Shown: in pieces, positions 56,570 to 64,000 of the stretch
Layout of the letters: each line of letters starts with the position of its first letter
How positions within the stretch are numbered: the first letter of the stretch is position 1
Program-made: the position numbers and the translations under genes
Source: Bradyrhizobium sp. Y36
GTDB lineage: Bacteria; Pseudomonadota; Alphaproteobacteria; Rhizobiales; Xanthobacteraceae
DNA: 64,000 nt
Assembly (NCBI RefSeq): GCF_002531575.1
Contig: NZ_NWTI01000020.1
Span: 1-64,000 of the forward strand
Direction of reading: 5' to 3'
The notes under the pieces: generated by a model
Told to the model about the DNA's origin: nothing
Databases searched by the model: none
The model's input: the letters and a program-made list of their open reading frames with translations, nothing else

Positions 56570-57234
56570 TGCGCGCGAACAGGCTTCTCATAGCCGGAAC
56601 GGCGCTCGGCCTCGCTCTGCTCGCGGGCGCGGCCGGCGCCCAGACGGCGGCGCCGACCCGCGACGACATTGTCGGCAAGCTCAACCATCTCGAAGAGCCC
56701 GGCGAGGTCGACCTGCCCGCGCTGAAGACGCAGGTGATGGAACGCGCCAAGGCCAGGATCAAGAACGATCCGGGCCCGGTGAACCGGCCGCCGATCGCCC
56801 CTGACCTCGCCAAGCTGCCGACCTTCAATGCGCAGATCCAGTTCGACGCCGACACGCCGATCATCCAGCCGGCTTCCTACCAGACCGTGGGCCGCATCGC
56901 CGACGCCCTGGTTCATTCCTCGCTGCTGCCCTACACGTTCCTGATCGTCGGCCACGTCGAATCCAATTCGAAGACGCGCGAGGCAAACGCGATTCTGAGC
57001 CAGCGCCGCGCGGACGCGATCCGCGACGTGCTGGTGAACACGTTCAAGATCTCGACCAAGCGGCTGCATCCGATCGGCCTCGGCGAGGAGCAGTTTCTCG
57101 ACAGGGCCAAGCCGACGTCGGCTGTCAACGGCCAGTTGCAAATCCTGACCTATGCCAAGGTGCCCGAGGAGGCACCCGCGCATCCGGCCGCAGCACCTGC
57201 GCCTGCGGCGAAAAAGCCCGCCAAGAAGCGTTGA
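56569..57234 (+). CDS. OmpA-like peptidoglycan-associated protein
   Basis: A 221-residue exported protein. A signal peptide ends near AGAQT (about 21-25). The C-terminal OmpA domain (about 85-195) has IQFDADTPIIQPASYQTVGR, VGHVESNSKTREANAILSQR and RADAIRDVLV. The usual Asp and Arg that bind peptidoglycan appear only partly: GHVESN stands where GHTD is common. An Ala/Pro/Lys tail follows. It is translationally coupled to the cysteine-rich protein gene upstream. Confidence 0.87.
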   Translation: MRANRLLIAGTALGLALLAGAAGAQTAAPTRDDIVGKLNHLEEPGEVDLPALKTQVMERAKARIKNDPGPVNRPPIAPDLAKLPTFNAQIQFDADTPIIQPASYQTVGRIADALVHSSLLPYTFLIVGHVESNSKTREANAILSQRRADAIRDVLVNTFKISTKRLHPIGLGEEQFLDRAKPTSAVNGQLQILTYAKVPEEAPAHPAAAPAPAAKKPAKKR

Positions 57235-57257
57235 GCGAACGCGGCGGCGCAGCCAGC

Positions 57258-57282
57258 GGAACCCTTTGAAGTGCCGATCGTT
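57258..57282 (+). promoter_or_regulatory. EcfG-type general stress promoter (perfect match)
   Basis: GGAAC at 57258-57262, 16 bases, then CGTT at 57279-57282: an exact fit to GGAAC-N16/17-CGTT, the promoter of the sigma factor EcfG in alphaproteobacteria. It lies about 125 bases before the Mpo1-like gene at 57406 and is correctly oriented. Confidence 0.75.
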
Positions 57283-57405
57283 TTGTAACCTGTCCGGAAC
57301 GCACAAATGCGGTTTTGCGCGACAAAAGCGCCGGTTTGTGCACCGCCCGGTCCAGTGCTATAGCCACTGTTCGCCCTTCCCGACCCCGTGCTGCATGAGA
57401 CCGAA

Positions 57406-57924
57406 ATGGGTGGCTTTTTCCAGCGCCAACTTGCCGTTTATGTCGAGTACCATCGCGACCCCCGGAACACGGCGATGCATGTGGTCGGCATTCTCCTGTT
57501 GTTCACCGGCGCCGTGCTGCCGCTGACGCTGGTCAAGCTTCCGCTGTTCGGTTTCAGCGTCAGCCTGGCGGTGATCCTGGCCCTGCCGGTTTTGATCTAT
57601 TGGCTGCTGCTCGACGTGGCGCTCGGGATCGGCATCCTGGCGGTTTCCATCGTGCTGTTTTCGGTTGCGACGAGCATTGCGGCGCAGGTCAGCATCGCGA
57701 CCATGTGGGCGATCTTCGCCGCGCTGGTGGTGCTCGGCCTCGCCGCGCAGACCATCGGCCACAAGGTTTTTGAGGGCCGCGAAGCCTCGTTATTCACTTT
57801 TCCGTCGCACCTTTTGCTTGGACCGATGTTCGTGATGGCAAAATTATTCATTGCACTGGGCTTCCGTCGCGACCTTGCCGCGATTCTGGCGCCTCTTCCG
57901 GCCAATTCCCTTTCAACCCGATAG
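57406..57924 (+). CDS. Mpo1-like (DUF962) membrane protein
   Basis: A 172-residue protein with about four membrane segments. The signature YVEYHRDPRNTAMHVVGILLL and the C-terminal QTIGHKVFEGREASLFTFP match the DUF962/Mpo1 family, whose yeast member oxidises 2-hydroxy fatty acids. The bacterial role is unknown. The start is taken at ATG 57406 (MGGFFQRQLAVYVEYH); a GTG at 57388 is also in frame. An EcfG-type promoter upstream points to stress control. The epimerase gene follows by 28 bases. Confidence 0.85.
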   Translation: MGGFFQRQLAVYVEYHRDPRNTAMHVVGILLLFTGAVLPLTLVKLPLFGFSVSLAVILALPVLIYWLLLDVALGIGILAVSIVLFSVATSIAAQVSIATMWAIFAALVVLGLAAQTIGHKVFEGREASLFTFPSHLLLGPMFVMAKLFIALGFRRDLAAILAPLPANSLSTR

Positions 57925-57952
57925 TTCTAGAAGCGAAACAGCAACCTTCTGC

Positions 57953-58984
57953 ATGGCTCTCGTACTGGTTACCGGTGGCAGCGGCTTCATCGGACATCAT
58001 CTCGTCGAAGCGCTCCGCGCCCGTGGGCAGCGGGTGCGTGTGCTCGATGTCCGCGCGCCGGCCGCGGCGAACGCTGACGTCGAGCACGTCCACGGCTCGG
58101 TGCTGGACGGCGCCGCCGTCGATGCGGCGATCGCCGGGGTCGATCAGGTCTATCACCTCGCCGGCCTGCCCGGCATGTGGGTCGCCAACAAGCAGGACTT
58201 TCACGAGGTCAATTGCCGCGGCACCGAAATCGTGCTCGCAGCGGCAATGAACCGCGGCGTCTCGCGCTTCCTGCATTGCTCGACGGAATCGATCCTGTTC
58301 CCCTATTCCGACCTCAAGGGTGTTGCCGCCGAAGAGGCGCTGCAGCCGGCCGAGGTGATGCCGGGCGCCTATACGCGCTCGAAGTCGCTCGCCGAGCATC
58401 ATGCCGCAAAGGCGGCCGCCAGCGGCTTCCCGCTCGTGATCGGTACACCGACCATGCCGATCGGCGCTGCCGACCACAATCTGACGCCGCCGACCGCGAT
58501 GCTCTGGTACTTCCTCCAGAAGAAGGTGCAGCCGCATCTCAACTTCCTGGTCAATCTCGTCGACGTCCGCGACGTTGCCATGGGCCTCGTGCTGACCATG
58601 GAGCGCGGCCGCCTTGGCCAGCGCTACATCCTCGGCGGCGACTGCGTTCCGCTCGGCAACATCCTGCGCATGATGTCGACGATGAGCGGCCGTCGGCAAT
58701 ACCCGATCGTCGTGCCCGGCAAGATCGCCGAACTCTCCGCGATCATGTTGGAGTACATCTCGGATCAGTTCACGCGTCGCCCGCCCAACGGCACCGCCGA
58801 GGGCGTGCGCATCGCGCTGGCCGCGAGCGACCTCTCGATCGGCAAGGCGCGCTCCGAGCTCGGCTACGCACCGCGTCCGATCGAGCCGGTCCTGCGCGAA
58901 ACCATCACCCATCTTCTCGCCCGCAACGGCCAGCAGCCCTCCGGCGCCATCGAGCATCGCGCGCTCTCCTCGCGCGCCAGCTGA
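57953..58984 (+). CDS. NAD-dependent epimerase/dehydratase family protein
   Basis: A 343-residue extended short-chain dehydrogenase. The Rossmann motif is VLVTGGSGFIGHHLVEALRA. An active-site YxxxK-type segment is in YTRSKSLAEHH. YILGGDCVPLGNILRMMS and YISDQFTRRPPNG lie in the C-terminal part. It resembles the dihydroflavonol-reductase/hopanoid-associated epimerase group, but no hopanoid genes are nearby and I leave the substrate open. It follows the Mpo1-like gene closely and precedes the methyltransferase gene by 26 bases, so the three probably form one stress-controlled operon. Confidence 0.88.
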   Translation: MALVLVTGGSGFIGHHLVEALRARGQRVRVLDVRAPAAANADVEHVHGSVLDGAAVDAAIAGVDQVYHLAGLPGMWVANKQDFHEVNCRGTEIVLAAAMNRGVSRFLHCSTESILFPYSDLKGVAAEEALQPAEVMPGAYTRSKSLAEHHAAKAAASGFPLVIGTPTMPIGAADHNLTPPTAMLWYFLQKKVQPHLNFLVNLVDVRDVAMGLVLTMERGRLGQRYILGGDCVPLGNILRMMSTMSGRRQYPIVVPGKIAELSAIMLEYISDQFTRRPPNGTAEGVRIALAASDLSIGKARSELGYAPRPIEPVLRETITHLLARNGQQPSGAIEHRALSSRAS

Positions 58985-59010
58985 AGCCGCCCCCAACGCA
59001 AAGAACCTTC

Positions 59011-59637
59011 ATGTCCTTCGATTTCAGCAAGCTTCTCTCCGTCGCCTGGGGCGGCTGGACCACGACCTGGCCGACCGAACTCCTGGCCCTGCTCTGGCTC
59101 GCCTTTCTCGCCAGCTGGGTCGGCGCCTCGTTCTGGCAAGGGCAGACCAAGAAGCAGGTCATGACGCTGGAGTCGCAGCGCTATCGCTTGCCGATCCTGG
59201 TCGGCGGAATCCTGTACACGCCATGGGTCGCGGAGATCCTGGGCTGGAAGCCGCTCTGGGTGCTCGGCAACACCGGCATCACCATCGCCGCGGTCCTCTC
59301 GGCCGCCGGCATTGCCTTCGCCTGGTGGGGCCGGCTGCATCTCGGAAAATTCTGGTCCAACACCATCACTCACAAGGAAGACCATCGGGTCATCGACACC
59401 GGGCCTTACGGCATCGTGCGCCACCCGATCTACACCGGGCTGATCTTCGGCATGCTGGTGACCGGCGTTGCGATCGGCCTGATGACGACGATCCTCGGCG
59501 CCATCCTGATCTCGCTCGGCATGTGGCAGAAGGGCCGGATGGAAGAGGTGTTCCTCTCCAAGGAGCTCGGCGAGGACGCCTATGGTGCCTATTGCCGCCG
59601 CGTGCCGATGATCATCCCGTTCCTGTCGCCGCGGTGA
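59011..59637 (+). CDS. Isoprenylcysteine carboxyl methyltransferase-family membrane protein
   Basis: A 208-residue protein with about five membrane segments. The family motif VIDTGPYGIVRHPIYTGLIF lies at about 127-146, and RMEEVFLSKELGEDAYGAY with CRRVPMIIPF ends the protein, as in ICMT/phospholipid methyltransferases. A SAM-dependent membrane methylation is likely; the substrate is unknown. It follows the epimerase gene by 26 bases. Confidence 0.9.
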   Translation: MSFDFSKLLSVAWGGWTTTWPTELLALLWLAFLASWVGASFWQGQTKKQVMTLESQRYRLPILVGGILYTPWVAEILGWKPLWVLGNTGITIAAVLSAAGIAFAWWGRLHLGKFWSNTITHKEDHRVIDTGPYGIVRHPIYTGLIFGMLVTGVAIGLMTTILGAILISLGMWQKGRMEEVFLSKELGEDAYGAYCRRVPMIIPFLSPR

Positions 59638-59662
59638 GGGCTTAACCGCCCACCCTGCCTTG

Positions 59663-59715
59663 GTGTCCCGGCCCTACAGCGCACCGCCAAGACGCGCTGC
59701 GCTGCGTCCGGGCAC
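59663..59715. repeat. Imperfect inverted repeat of a second REP type
   Basis: GTGTCCCGG at one end and CCGGGCAC at the other, with a GC-rich interior that contains GCGC-rich self-complementary stretches. It lies after the methyltransferase gene and just before the EcfG-type promoter at 59739. Confidence 0.5.
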
Positions 59716-59738
59716 GAGCGCAGGATCTGACTCACCAG

Positions 59739-59763
59739 GGAACCGCCCCTCCGCTCGTCCGTT
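59739..59763 (+). promoter_or_regulatory. EcfG-type general stress promoter (perfect match)
   Basis: GGAAC at 59739-59743, 16 bases, then CGTT at 59760-59763, exactly the EcfG consensus. It lies 51 bases before the start codon at 59814, a normal distance for the 5' leader of the small gene. Confidence 0.78.
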
Positions 59764-59813
59764 GTCCCTCGACATTTGCATCGCACGCAGAGCATCGAGC
59801 CGAGCAAGAAGCC

Positions 59814-60023
59814 ATGTCGGACGCCTACGATTATTTTCGCGCGCACGCGATTGCCGCCGTCCGCAAGGCGCGGGCGCTGCCGCCCGGTCGAACGAAGCAG
59901 AAGCAGCGCACGGTGGCGCGGGTCTATCATCTGCTGTCCCGAGAGGCGGCGCTCGCACCGAACGTTCATCACCTCAACGATTTTCGCGCGGCGCGGCAGC
60001 TGGAACGGCAGATCAGCCGTTGA
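59814..60023 (+). CDS. Small conserved-looking protein under a stress promoter
   Basis: A 69-residue basic, helical protein beginning MSDAYDYFRAHAIAAVRKAR and ending RQLERQISR, with a hydrophilic middle (RTKQKQRTVARVYHLLSRE). No family is recognised. The single-gene unit sits directly behind a perfect EcfG promoter, which supports its reality and suggests a general stress role. Confidence 0.8.
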   Translation: MSDAYDYFRAHAIAAVRKARALPPGRTKQKQRTVARVYHLLSREAALAPNVHHLNDFRAARQLERQISR

Positions 60024-60171
60024 TCAGCTAGCCCCCATTGGGCCCGTCGGCGTACGTCCTATGCAAATTCGATCGGCTGCCATTCCACGGGAATAGCCCC
60101 CGCCGGGGCGCCGCACCGGTTGACGCGGGCCCCGTCAGCCAGTTGGATGCGCGCGCAAACAGGGGCCCTTC

Positions 60172-61476
60172 ATGACTTTTTCGAGCATCTTTGCGCAGTT
60201 CGTCGCGTTCATCGGCGGCATCGCGCTGCAATGGCGCAAGATGACGGGCACCGAGCCGGCGCCGGCCTGGGGAGAGAAGCCGGCGATCCCCGAAGCCAAG
60301 CCGCAAGGCGCGATCCCGACTCTGAAGATGCCGACCGCGCGCGGCTGGCGCGATGGCCAGAAGCCGACCGTTGCGCCCGGCCTCAAGGTCAACGCCTTCG
60401 CGACCGGGCTCGACCATCCGCGCTGGATCGAGGTCCTGCCCAATGGCGACGTCCTGATCGCGGAGGCAACGCAGATCGCGGGCGCACCGCGCAGCGTGTT
60501 TCACTATGCGATGCAGGCGACGATGCGTCGCGCCGCGGCGCTCGGCGTCTCCGCGAACCGCATCACGCTGCTGCGCGACAAGGACGGCGACGGCGTGGCC
60601 GAAGTGCGCGGCGCCTTCATGGAAAATCTCAGCCAGCCCTTCGGCATGGCGCTGGTCGGCAACACCTTCTACGTCGGCAACACCGACGGCGTGATGGCCT
60701 TCCCCTACGTCGCCAATGCCGACCGCATCACCGCGCCCGGCAAGCGGCTCACGACGTTCAAGCCGAACGGACACTGGACGCGCAGCCTGCTCGCCAGCCC
60801 CGACGGCAAGAAGCTCTATGCCGGCGTCGGCTCGCTCAGCAACATCGCGGAGATGGGCATGGAGGTCGAGGAAGGCCGCGCCGCGGTCTACGAGCTCGAT
60901 CTCGCCGCCGGCACGCATCGTATTTTCGGCGCCGGCCTGCGCAATCCCGTGGGCCTCGCCTGGGAGCCTACTACGGGCGTGCTCTGGACCGTCGTCAACG
61001 AACGCGACGGGCTCGGCGACGAGACGCCGCCGGACTATCTCACCTCGGTGCGCGACGGCGGCTTCTACGGCTGGCCCTATTGCTACTGGGGCAAGACGGT
61101 GGACGACCGCGTGCCGCAGGATCCGGCGATGGTCGCCAAGGCGCTGCAACCGGACTATGCGCTCGGCGGCCATACCGCCTCACTCGGCCTGTGCTGGATG
61201 CCGGCGGGCACCCTGCCCGGCTTCGGCGACGGCATGGTGATCGGCCAGCACGGCTCGTGGAATCGCAGCAAGCTGTCCGGCTACAAGCTGGTGTTCATCC
61301 CGTTCGAGAACGGCAAGCCCTCCGGCCCCGGTCGCGACATCCTCTCCGGTTTCCTGTCGCCGGACGAGAAGGAATCTTACGGCCGCCCGGTCGGTGTCGT
61401 GATCGGCCCCGACAAGAAGTCGCTGCTGATGGCCGACGACGTCGGCAACGTGATCTGGCGCGTGACGGGCGCGTAA
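60172..61476 (+). CDS. PQQ-dependent sugar dehydrogenase (sorbosone dehydrogenase-like)
   Basis: A 434-residue six-bladed beta-propeller of the soluble glucose/sorbosone dehydrogenase family. FATGLDHPRWIEVLPNGDVL opens the propeller, with RITLLRDKDGDGVAEVRGAF, RNPVGLAWEPTTGVLWTVVN and GQHGSWNRSKLSGYKLVF. The N-terminal hydrophobic part (FAQFVAFIGGIALQW) is a likely signal or anchor. It needs pyrroloquinoline quinone, so the cofactor genes must lie elsewhere. It stands alone. Confidence 0.9.
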   Translation: MTFSSIFAQFVAFIGGIALQWRKMTGTEPAPAWGEKPAIPEAKPQGAIPTLKMPTARGWRDGQKPTVAPGLKVNAFATGLDHPRWIEVLPNGDVLIAEATQIAGAPRSVFHYAMQATMRRAAALGVSANRITLLRDKDGDGVAEVRGAFMENLSQPFGMALVGNTFYVGNTDGVMAFPYVANADRITAPGKRLTTFKPNGHWTRSLLASPDGKKLYAGVGSLSNIAEMGMEVEEGRAAVYELDLAAGTHRIFGAGLRNPVGLAWEPTTGVLWTVVNERDGLGDETPPDYLTSVRDGGFYGWPYCYWGKTVDDRVPQDPAMVAKALQPDYALGGHTASLGLCWMPAGTLPGFGDGMVIGQHGSWNRSKLSGYKLVFIPFENGKPSGPGRDILSGFLSPDEKESYGRPVGVVIGPDKKSLLMADDVGNVIWRVTGA

Positions 61477-61479
61477 GAA

Positions 61480-62304
61480 TTACGTCCCCACACACAGCGT
61501 GGCGCGCTGCTTGCGCAGCAGGGCGATCACGGACAATGCGGTGATGATCCCGGTCTTGGGATTCTCGGACGGGATATTCTCGATGCTCATCGAGAAGCGC
61601 GCCGAATCCGCTTCGACTTCGATGCGGTGAACATTGCGCGTCACGGTGGGGTCGGCCCAGACCTGTATCTCGGTGCGGTCCGGCCCGATGCCCGCCAGCG
61701 ACAGCGCAACGGCGACATTGACGTTGGCCGGAAAGCCCTTCGCCGCGTCCCGCGCGCTGCCCTCGAACAGTTTCAGCGGCTCGCGCAGATTGTCGATGTC
61801 GATCTTGTTCTGAACGATGAACGGCGCGCCCTTCAGCCCGTCGATCGGCTTGCGCGTCACCATCTTCACGGAATGAATGGTGCCGATCGCGGCGGCGTTC
61901 ACGGCATCGAGGCCGATCAACGCGCCGGTCGGCACGATGATGCGGCCGCCATTGGCGCGGGCGAGCTCGACGAGATCGAAATTGTCGAGCAGGCCGCCGA
62001 CGCTGACCACGACCGCGGCCCTGCCGCGCTTCACGGCCGGCTCGACGATCGAGCGCAGATGGTTGCTCGGCGCGCATTCGACCACGATATCGGCGGCGTC
62101 GCCGAGCTGGTCGATCGGCAGGATATTCGGCGGTCGCTTCAGGCCGCTGATGAAGACCTGATGCTTGGCGGGATCGCGCACAGCCACAGCCGACAGCGTC
62201 AATCCCTCGATGCCCCGATCGAGCGCGGTCGCGATCTTGGTGCCGATCGAGCCCAGCCCGGCAATGGCAACCCGCAACGCGCCCGAGGCCTTTTGTCCCG
62301 TCAT
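61480..62304 (-). CDS. nadX: Aspartate dehydrogenase
   Basis: A 274-residue NAD-dependent enzyme of the DUF108/NadX family. It has VAIAGLGSIGTKIATALDRG at about 12-31, CAPSNHLRSIVEPAVKRGRA, PTGALIGLDAVNAAAIG and a C-terminal NPKTGIITALSVIALLRK. It converts aspartate to iminoaspartate, a NAD precursor step, or acts on a related amino acid. The ATG at 62304 has GAGAAGG 8 bases upstream. It converges with the sugar dehydrogenase gene with 3 bases between. Confidence 0.88.
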   Translation of the reverse strand: MTGQKASGALRVAIAGLGSIGTKIATALDRGIEGLTLSAVAVRDPAKHQVFISGLKRPPNILPIDQLGDAADIVVECAPSNHLRSIVEPAVKRGRAAVVVSVGGLLDNFDLVELARANGGRIIVPTGALIGLDAVNAAAIGTIHSVKMVTRKPIDGLKGAPFIVQNKIDIDNLREPLKLFEGSARDAAKGFPANVNVAVALSLAGIGPDRTEIQVWADPTVTRNVHRIEVEADSARFSMSIENIPSENPKTGIITALSVIALLRKQRATLCVGT

Positions 62305-62341
62305 CACATCCACCTTCTCACCTGGCTTACGTCATAGCGCC

Positions 62342-63259
62342 TCACGCCTCTCGCGCATAGCTGCGCAGGCGCGCCTCCAGCACGGCCAGCATCGCGTCGC
62401 GGGCCGGATCGCGCGAGGCGCGCAGCCAGGCGGCGGCGAGCGGCAGCCGGCCGACAGGGCCGCTCTGCTTCGGCCGCAGCGGCACGAAGCGCACGCCTGA
62501 TACCGCCATCCGCGTCGTCCAGCGCGGCACGATTGCAACCCCGAGCTTCGTGGCCACCAGGTTGATGATGGTCTGCTTCTCGTCGGCGACCTGCACGATG
62601 CGCGGCATCAGCCCGGCCTGCTCGAACAGCTTGATGGTGAGGTCATGGCTGTGCGGGCGCGAGCGACGGTCCGGCACCAGCATCGCCTCCTCTGCGATGT
62701 CGGCGAGCGTGACCCACTTGCGCGCGGCCAGTGCGTGCCGCTGCGGGAAGGCCACGATAGCCGTCTCCTGCAGCAGGTCGCGGAATTCGAGCCGCTTGTC
62801 GGCGCGATCGGGCGGACGGACGAAAGCAAGGTCGAGTGCGCCGGTCAGGATCTTCGGCAGCAGCCGAATCGTCTTGTCCTCGAGGAGCTGCACCGCGATG
62901 TCGGGATGCTTGCTGCGGAAATCGCGCAGCAGTGGCGGCAACAGCCCAGCCGCCGCGCTGTCAATGGCACCGATCCGCAGCCGCCGCGCGGCGCCCGTGC
63001 GGGAGCGGTTGCGCAGATTGCTCTCGACGGCCTCGACCTTGGCGAGGATGGCGCGGGCGTCGCGCAACAGGCTCGTGCCGCCCTCGGTCAGCGACACCGC
63101 GCGCGTGGTCCGCGCGAACAGCCGCGTGCCGAGATCCTCCTCCAGCAGCCTGATCTGCCGGCCGAGCGCCGACGGCAGCATCTGGAGTTGCTGCGCCGCG
63201 CGGCCGAAATGCAGCTGCTCGGCCGCCGCCACGAAGCACCGGAGCTGATGCAATTCCAT
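62342..63259 (-). CDS. LysR family transcriptional regulator
   Basis: A 305-residue regulator. A winged helix begins MELHQLRCFVAAAEQLHFGR, followed by QLQMLPSALGRQIRLLEEDLGTRLF, then a sensing domain with DLAFVRPPDRAD and IVPRWTTRMAVSG. The open frame extends about 108 bases upstream, but those codons come from the palindromic repeat at 63304, so the start is at 63259. It is divergent from the MFS gene and probably controls it and nadX, which follows by 38 bases on the same strand. Confidence 0.93.
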   Translation of the reverse strand: MELHQLRCFVAAAEQLHFGRAAQQLQMLPSALGRQIRLLEEDLGTRLFARTTRAVSLTEGGTSLLRDARAILAKVEAVESNLRNRSRTGAARRLRIGAIDSAAAGLLPPLLRDFRSKHPDIAVQLLEDKTIRLLPKILTGALDLAFVRPPDRADKRLEFRDLLQETAIVAFPQRHALAARKWVTLADIAEEAMLVPDRRSRPHSHDLTIKLFEQAGLMPRIVQVADEKQTIINLVATKLGVAIVPRWTTRMAVSGVRFVPLRPKQSGPVGRLPLAAAWLRASRDPARDAMLAVLEARLRSYAREA

Positions 63260-63303
63260 CGAGGGTCCTCTCGTCTTGCCCAGGCGGTTCTCTTGCAGAA
63301 GGT

Positions 63304-63371
63304 CGTCATGGCCGGGCTTGTCCCTTGCGGCACGGAGAACGTGGATGCCCGGGACGAGCCCGGGCATGACG
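63304..63371. repeat. REP-type palindromic element
   Basis: Left arm CGTCATGGCCGGGCTTGTCC, right arm ending GGACGAGCCCGGGCATGACG, with about 12 bases of variable centre. It is nearly identical in its arms to the copy at 39598. It lies in the divergent promoter region of the LysR and MFS genes. Confidence 0.85.
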
Positions 63372-63429
63372 CTGCGGTATCTTCAGCGCATTCAACGCCC
63401 GCCTCCCGTCGTGGCGGCCTTTTTGAGGA

Positions 63430-63450
63430 TTATATCATTTTTTTGTATAA
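63430..63450. promoter_or_regulatory. Candidate LysR operator (T-N11-A type)
   Basis: TTATA-N11-TATAA, a perfect dyad with the spacing typical of LysR-type binding sites. It lies 82 bases before the MFS start and about 170 bases before the LysR start. The spacer is T-rich. Confidence 0.6.
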
Positions 63451-63531
63451 ACCAGGGCCAATTGAGTATGTCTCCTGCCCCCGCCTAGGCTTGCACCTCA
63501 TAACGACAACGGGAACCTGAGGGAGGCGAGG

Positions 63532-64000
63532 ATGACGAGCGAGATTCAGACGCGCGTGCTGCGCAAGATCACGTGGCGCATCGTTCCCTTCATCATGCTG
63601 CTGTACTTCGTGGCCTTCATCGACCGCGTCAACATCGGCTTTGCCTCGCTGACGATGAACAAGGACATCGGGCTGTCGCCGGCAGTCTACGGCTTCGGCG
63701 CCGGCATCTTCTTCTGGGGCTATTTCCTGTTCGAGGTCCCCTCCAACATCATCCTGCACAAGATCGGCGCGCGGATCTGGATTGCGCGGGTGATGATCAC
63801 CTGGGGCATCGTCTCGGCCGCCATGGCGTTCGCGCAGGGTGCAACCAGTTTCTACGTGCTGCGCTTCCTGCTCGGCGTCGCCGAGGCCGGCTTCTTTCCG
63901 GGCATCATCCTCTATCTCTCCTACTGGTTTCCGGCCCGCCAGCGCGCCGCAGTGACCGCGCTGTTCATGGCGGCGGCACCGCTCTCGACGGTGCTGGGTT
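63532..64000 (+). CDS. MFS transporter, anion:cation symporter type (partial)
   Basis: The first 156 residues of an MFS transporter, cut by the window end. The sequence shows IVPFIMLLYFVAFIDRVNIG, FGAGIFFWGYFLFEVPSNIIL and FLLGVAEAGFFPGIILYLSYW, the pattern of the ACS family that imports organic anions such as tartrate, phthalate or glucarate. The ATG at 63532 has GGGAGGCGAGG just upstream. The divergent LysR gene and the TTATA-N11-TATAA site suggest ligand-controlled expression. Confidence 0.92.
   Translation, partial: MTSEIQTRVLRKITWRIVPFIMLLYFVAFIDRVNIGFASLTMNKDIGLSPAVYGFGAGIFFWGYFLFEVPSNIILHKIGARIWIARVMITWGIVSAAMAFAQGATSFYVLRFLLGVAEAGFFPGIILYLSYWFPARQRAAVTALFMAAAPLSTVLG

Noticed and set aside
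63260..63367. Upstream in-frame extension of the LysR gene
   Set aside because: The extra codons are translated palindromic repeat and do not match the LysR start; the ATG at 63259 begins the helix-turn-helix.

Overview
This window looks like a chromosomal segment of a GC-rich alphaproteobacterium of the order Hyphomicrobiales, most likely Bradyrhizobium or a close relative. The evidence is a circularly permuted two-piece tmRNA gene with the tag ANDNFAPVAQAA beside an alpha-type sspB, the hflK-hflC-DUF2065-degP order, several palindromic repeats of the kind common in Bradyrhizobium, GGAAC-N16-CGTT promoters of the EcfG general stress type, and many orphan or tripartite solute-binding proteins. 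The genus is inferred from these traits; no rRNA or other marker is present. I see no tRNA or rRNA gene, no CRISPR array, no complete mobile element and no prophage.

Layout. 1-295 holds what may be the end of an insertion sequence plus two repeat elements. 296-6251 (minus strand) is a housekeeping block: thyA, a GNAT acetyltransferase, folA, hflK, hflC, a DUF2065 protein and a DegP-type protease, linking thymidylate/folate synthesis to membrane protein quality control. 6421-9803 is a tripartite tricarboxylate transporter (tctB-tctA-tctC) with a perfect hairpin just before tctC. 9895-11021 is a split ChrA pair. 11139-12113 pairs the tmRNA gene with the ClpX adaptor gene sspB. Then come fumC with two small companions, feoA-feoB behind an iron-control-like palindrome, and a methyltransferase. 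17536-20170 holds a sulfite dehydrogenase pair (SoxC-like molybdoprotein and cytochrome c) with a DUF302 protein. 21116-24324 is a two-gene unit of a double-domain KaiC-like ATPase and a hybrid histidine kinase, with an EcfG-like promoter upstream.

24363-26914 is a LysR regulator divergent from a zinc alcohol dehydrogenase and a cupin. 26934-32270 carries a small unknown protein, a DUF2336 protein and a 1204-residue AsmA-like protein. 32414-34389 is a cytochrome P450 and a divergent TetR regulator with a clear operator between them. An AT-richer gene for an unknown membrane protein follows. 35421-43598 is a signalling stretch: two GGDEF-EAL proteins, an MFS transporter and an orphan periplasmic binding protein. 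43606-47488 is a TRAP transporter operon (dctP, fused dctQM, D-2-hydroxyacid dehydrogenase). 47918-51861 holds a secreted caspase-like protein, a small unknown protein, a GlcD-type FAD dehydrogenase and a thioesterase.

51865-64000 contains a DUF1328 protein, a UvrD/PcrA helicase whose coding sequence carries an in-frame palindromic repeat, an alpha/beta hydrolase, an orphan HicB-like protein, a cysteine-rich protein coupled to an OmpA-like protein, an Mpo1-like membrane protein, an epimerase, an isoprenylcysteine methyltransferase homologue, a small stress-promoter gene, a PQQ-type sugar dehydrogenase, an aspartate dehydrogenase, a LysR regulator and the first part of an ACS-type MFS transporter cut by the window end.

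The most noteworthy signals are the repeat inside the helicase gene, the ssrA-sspB pairing, the KaiC/histidine-kinase unit, two perfect EcfG-type promoters, and several well-formed operators.
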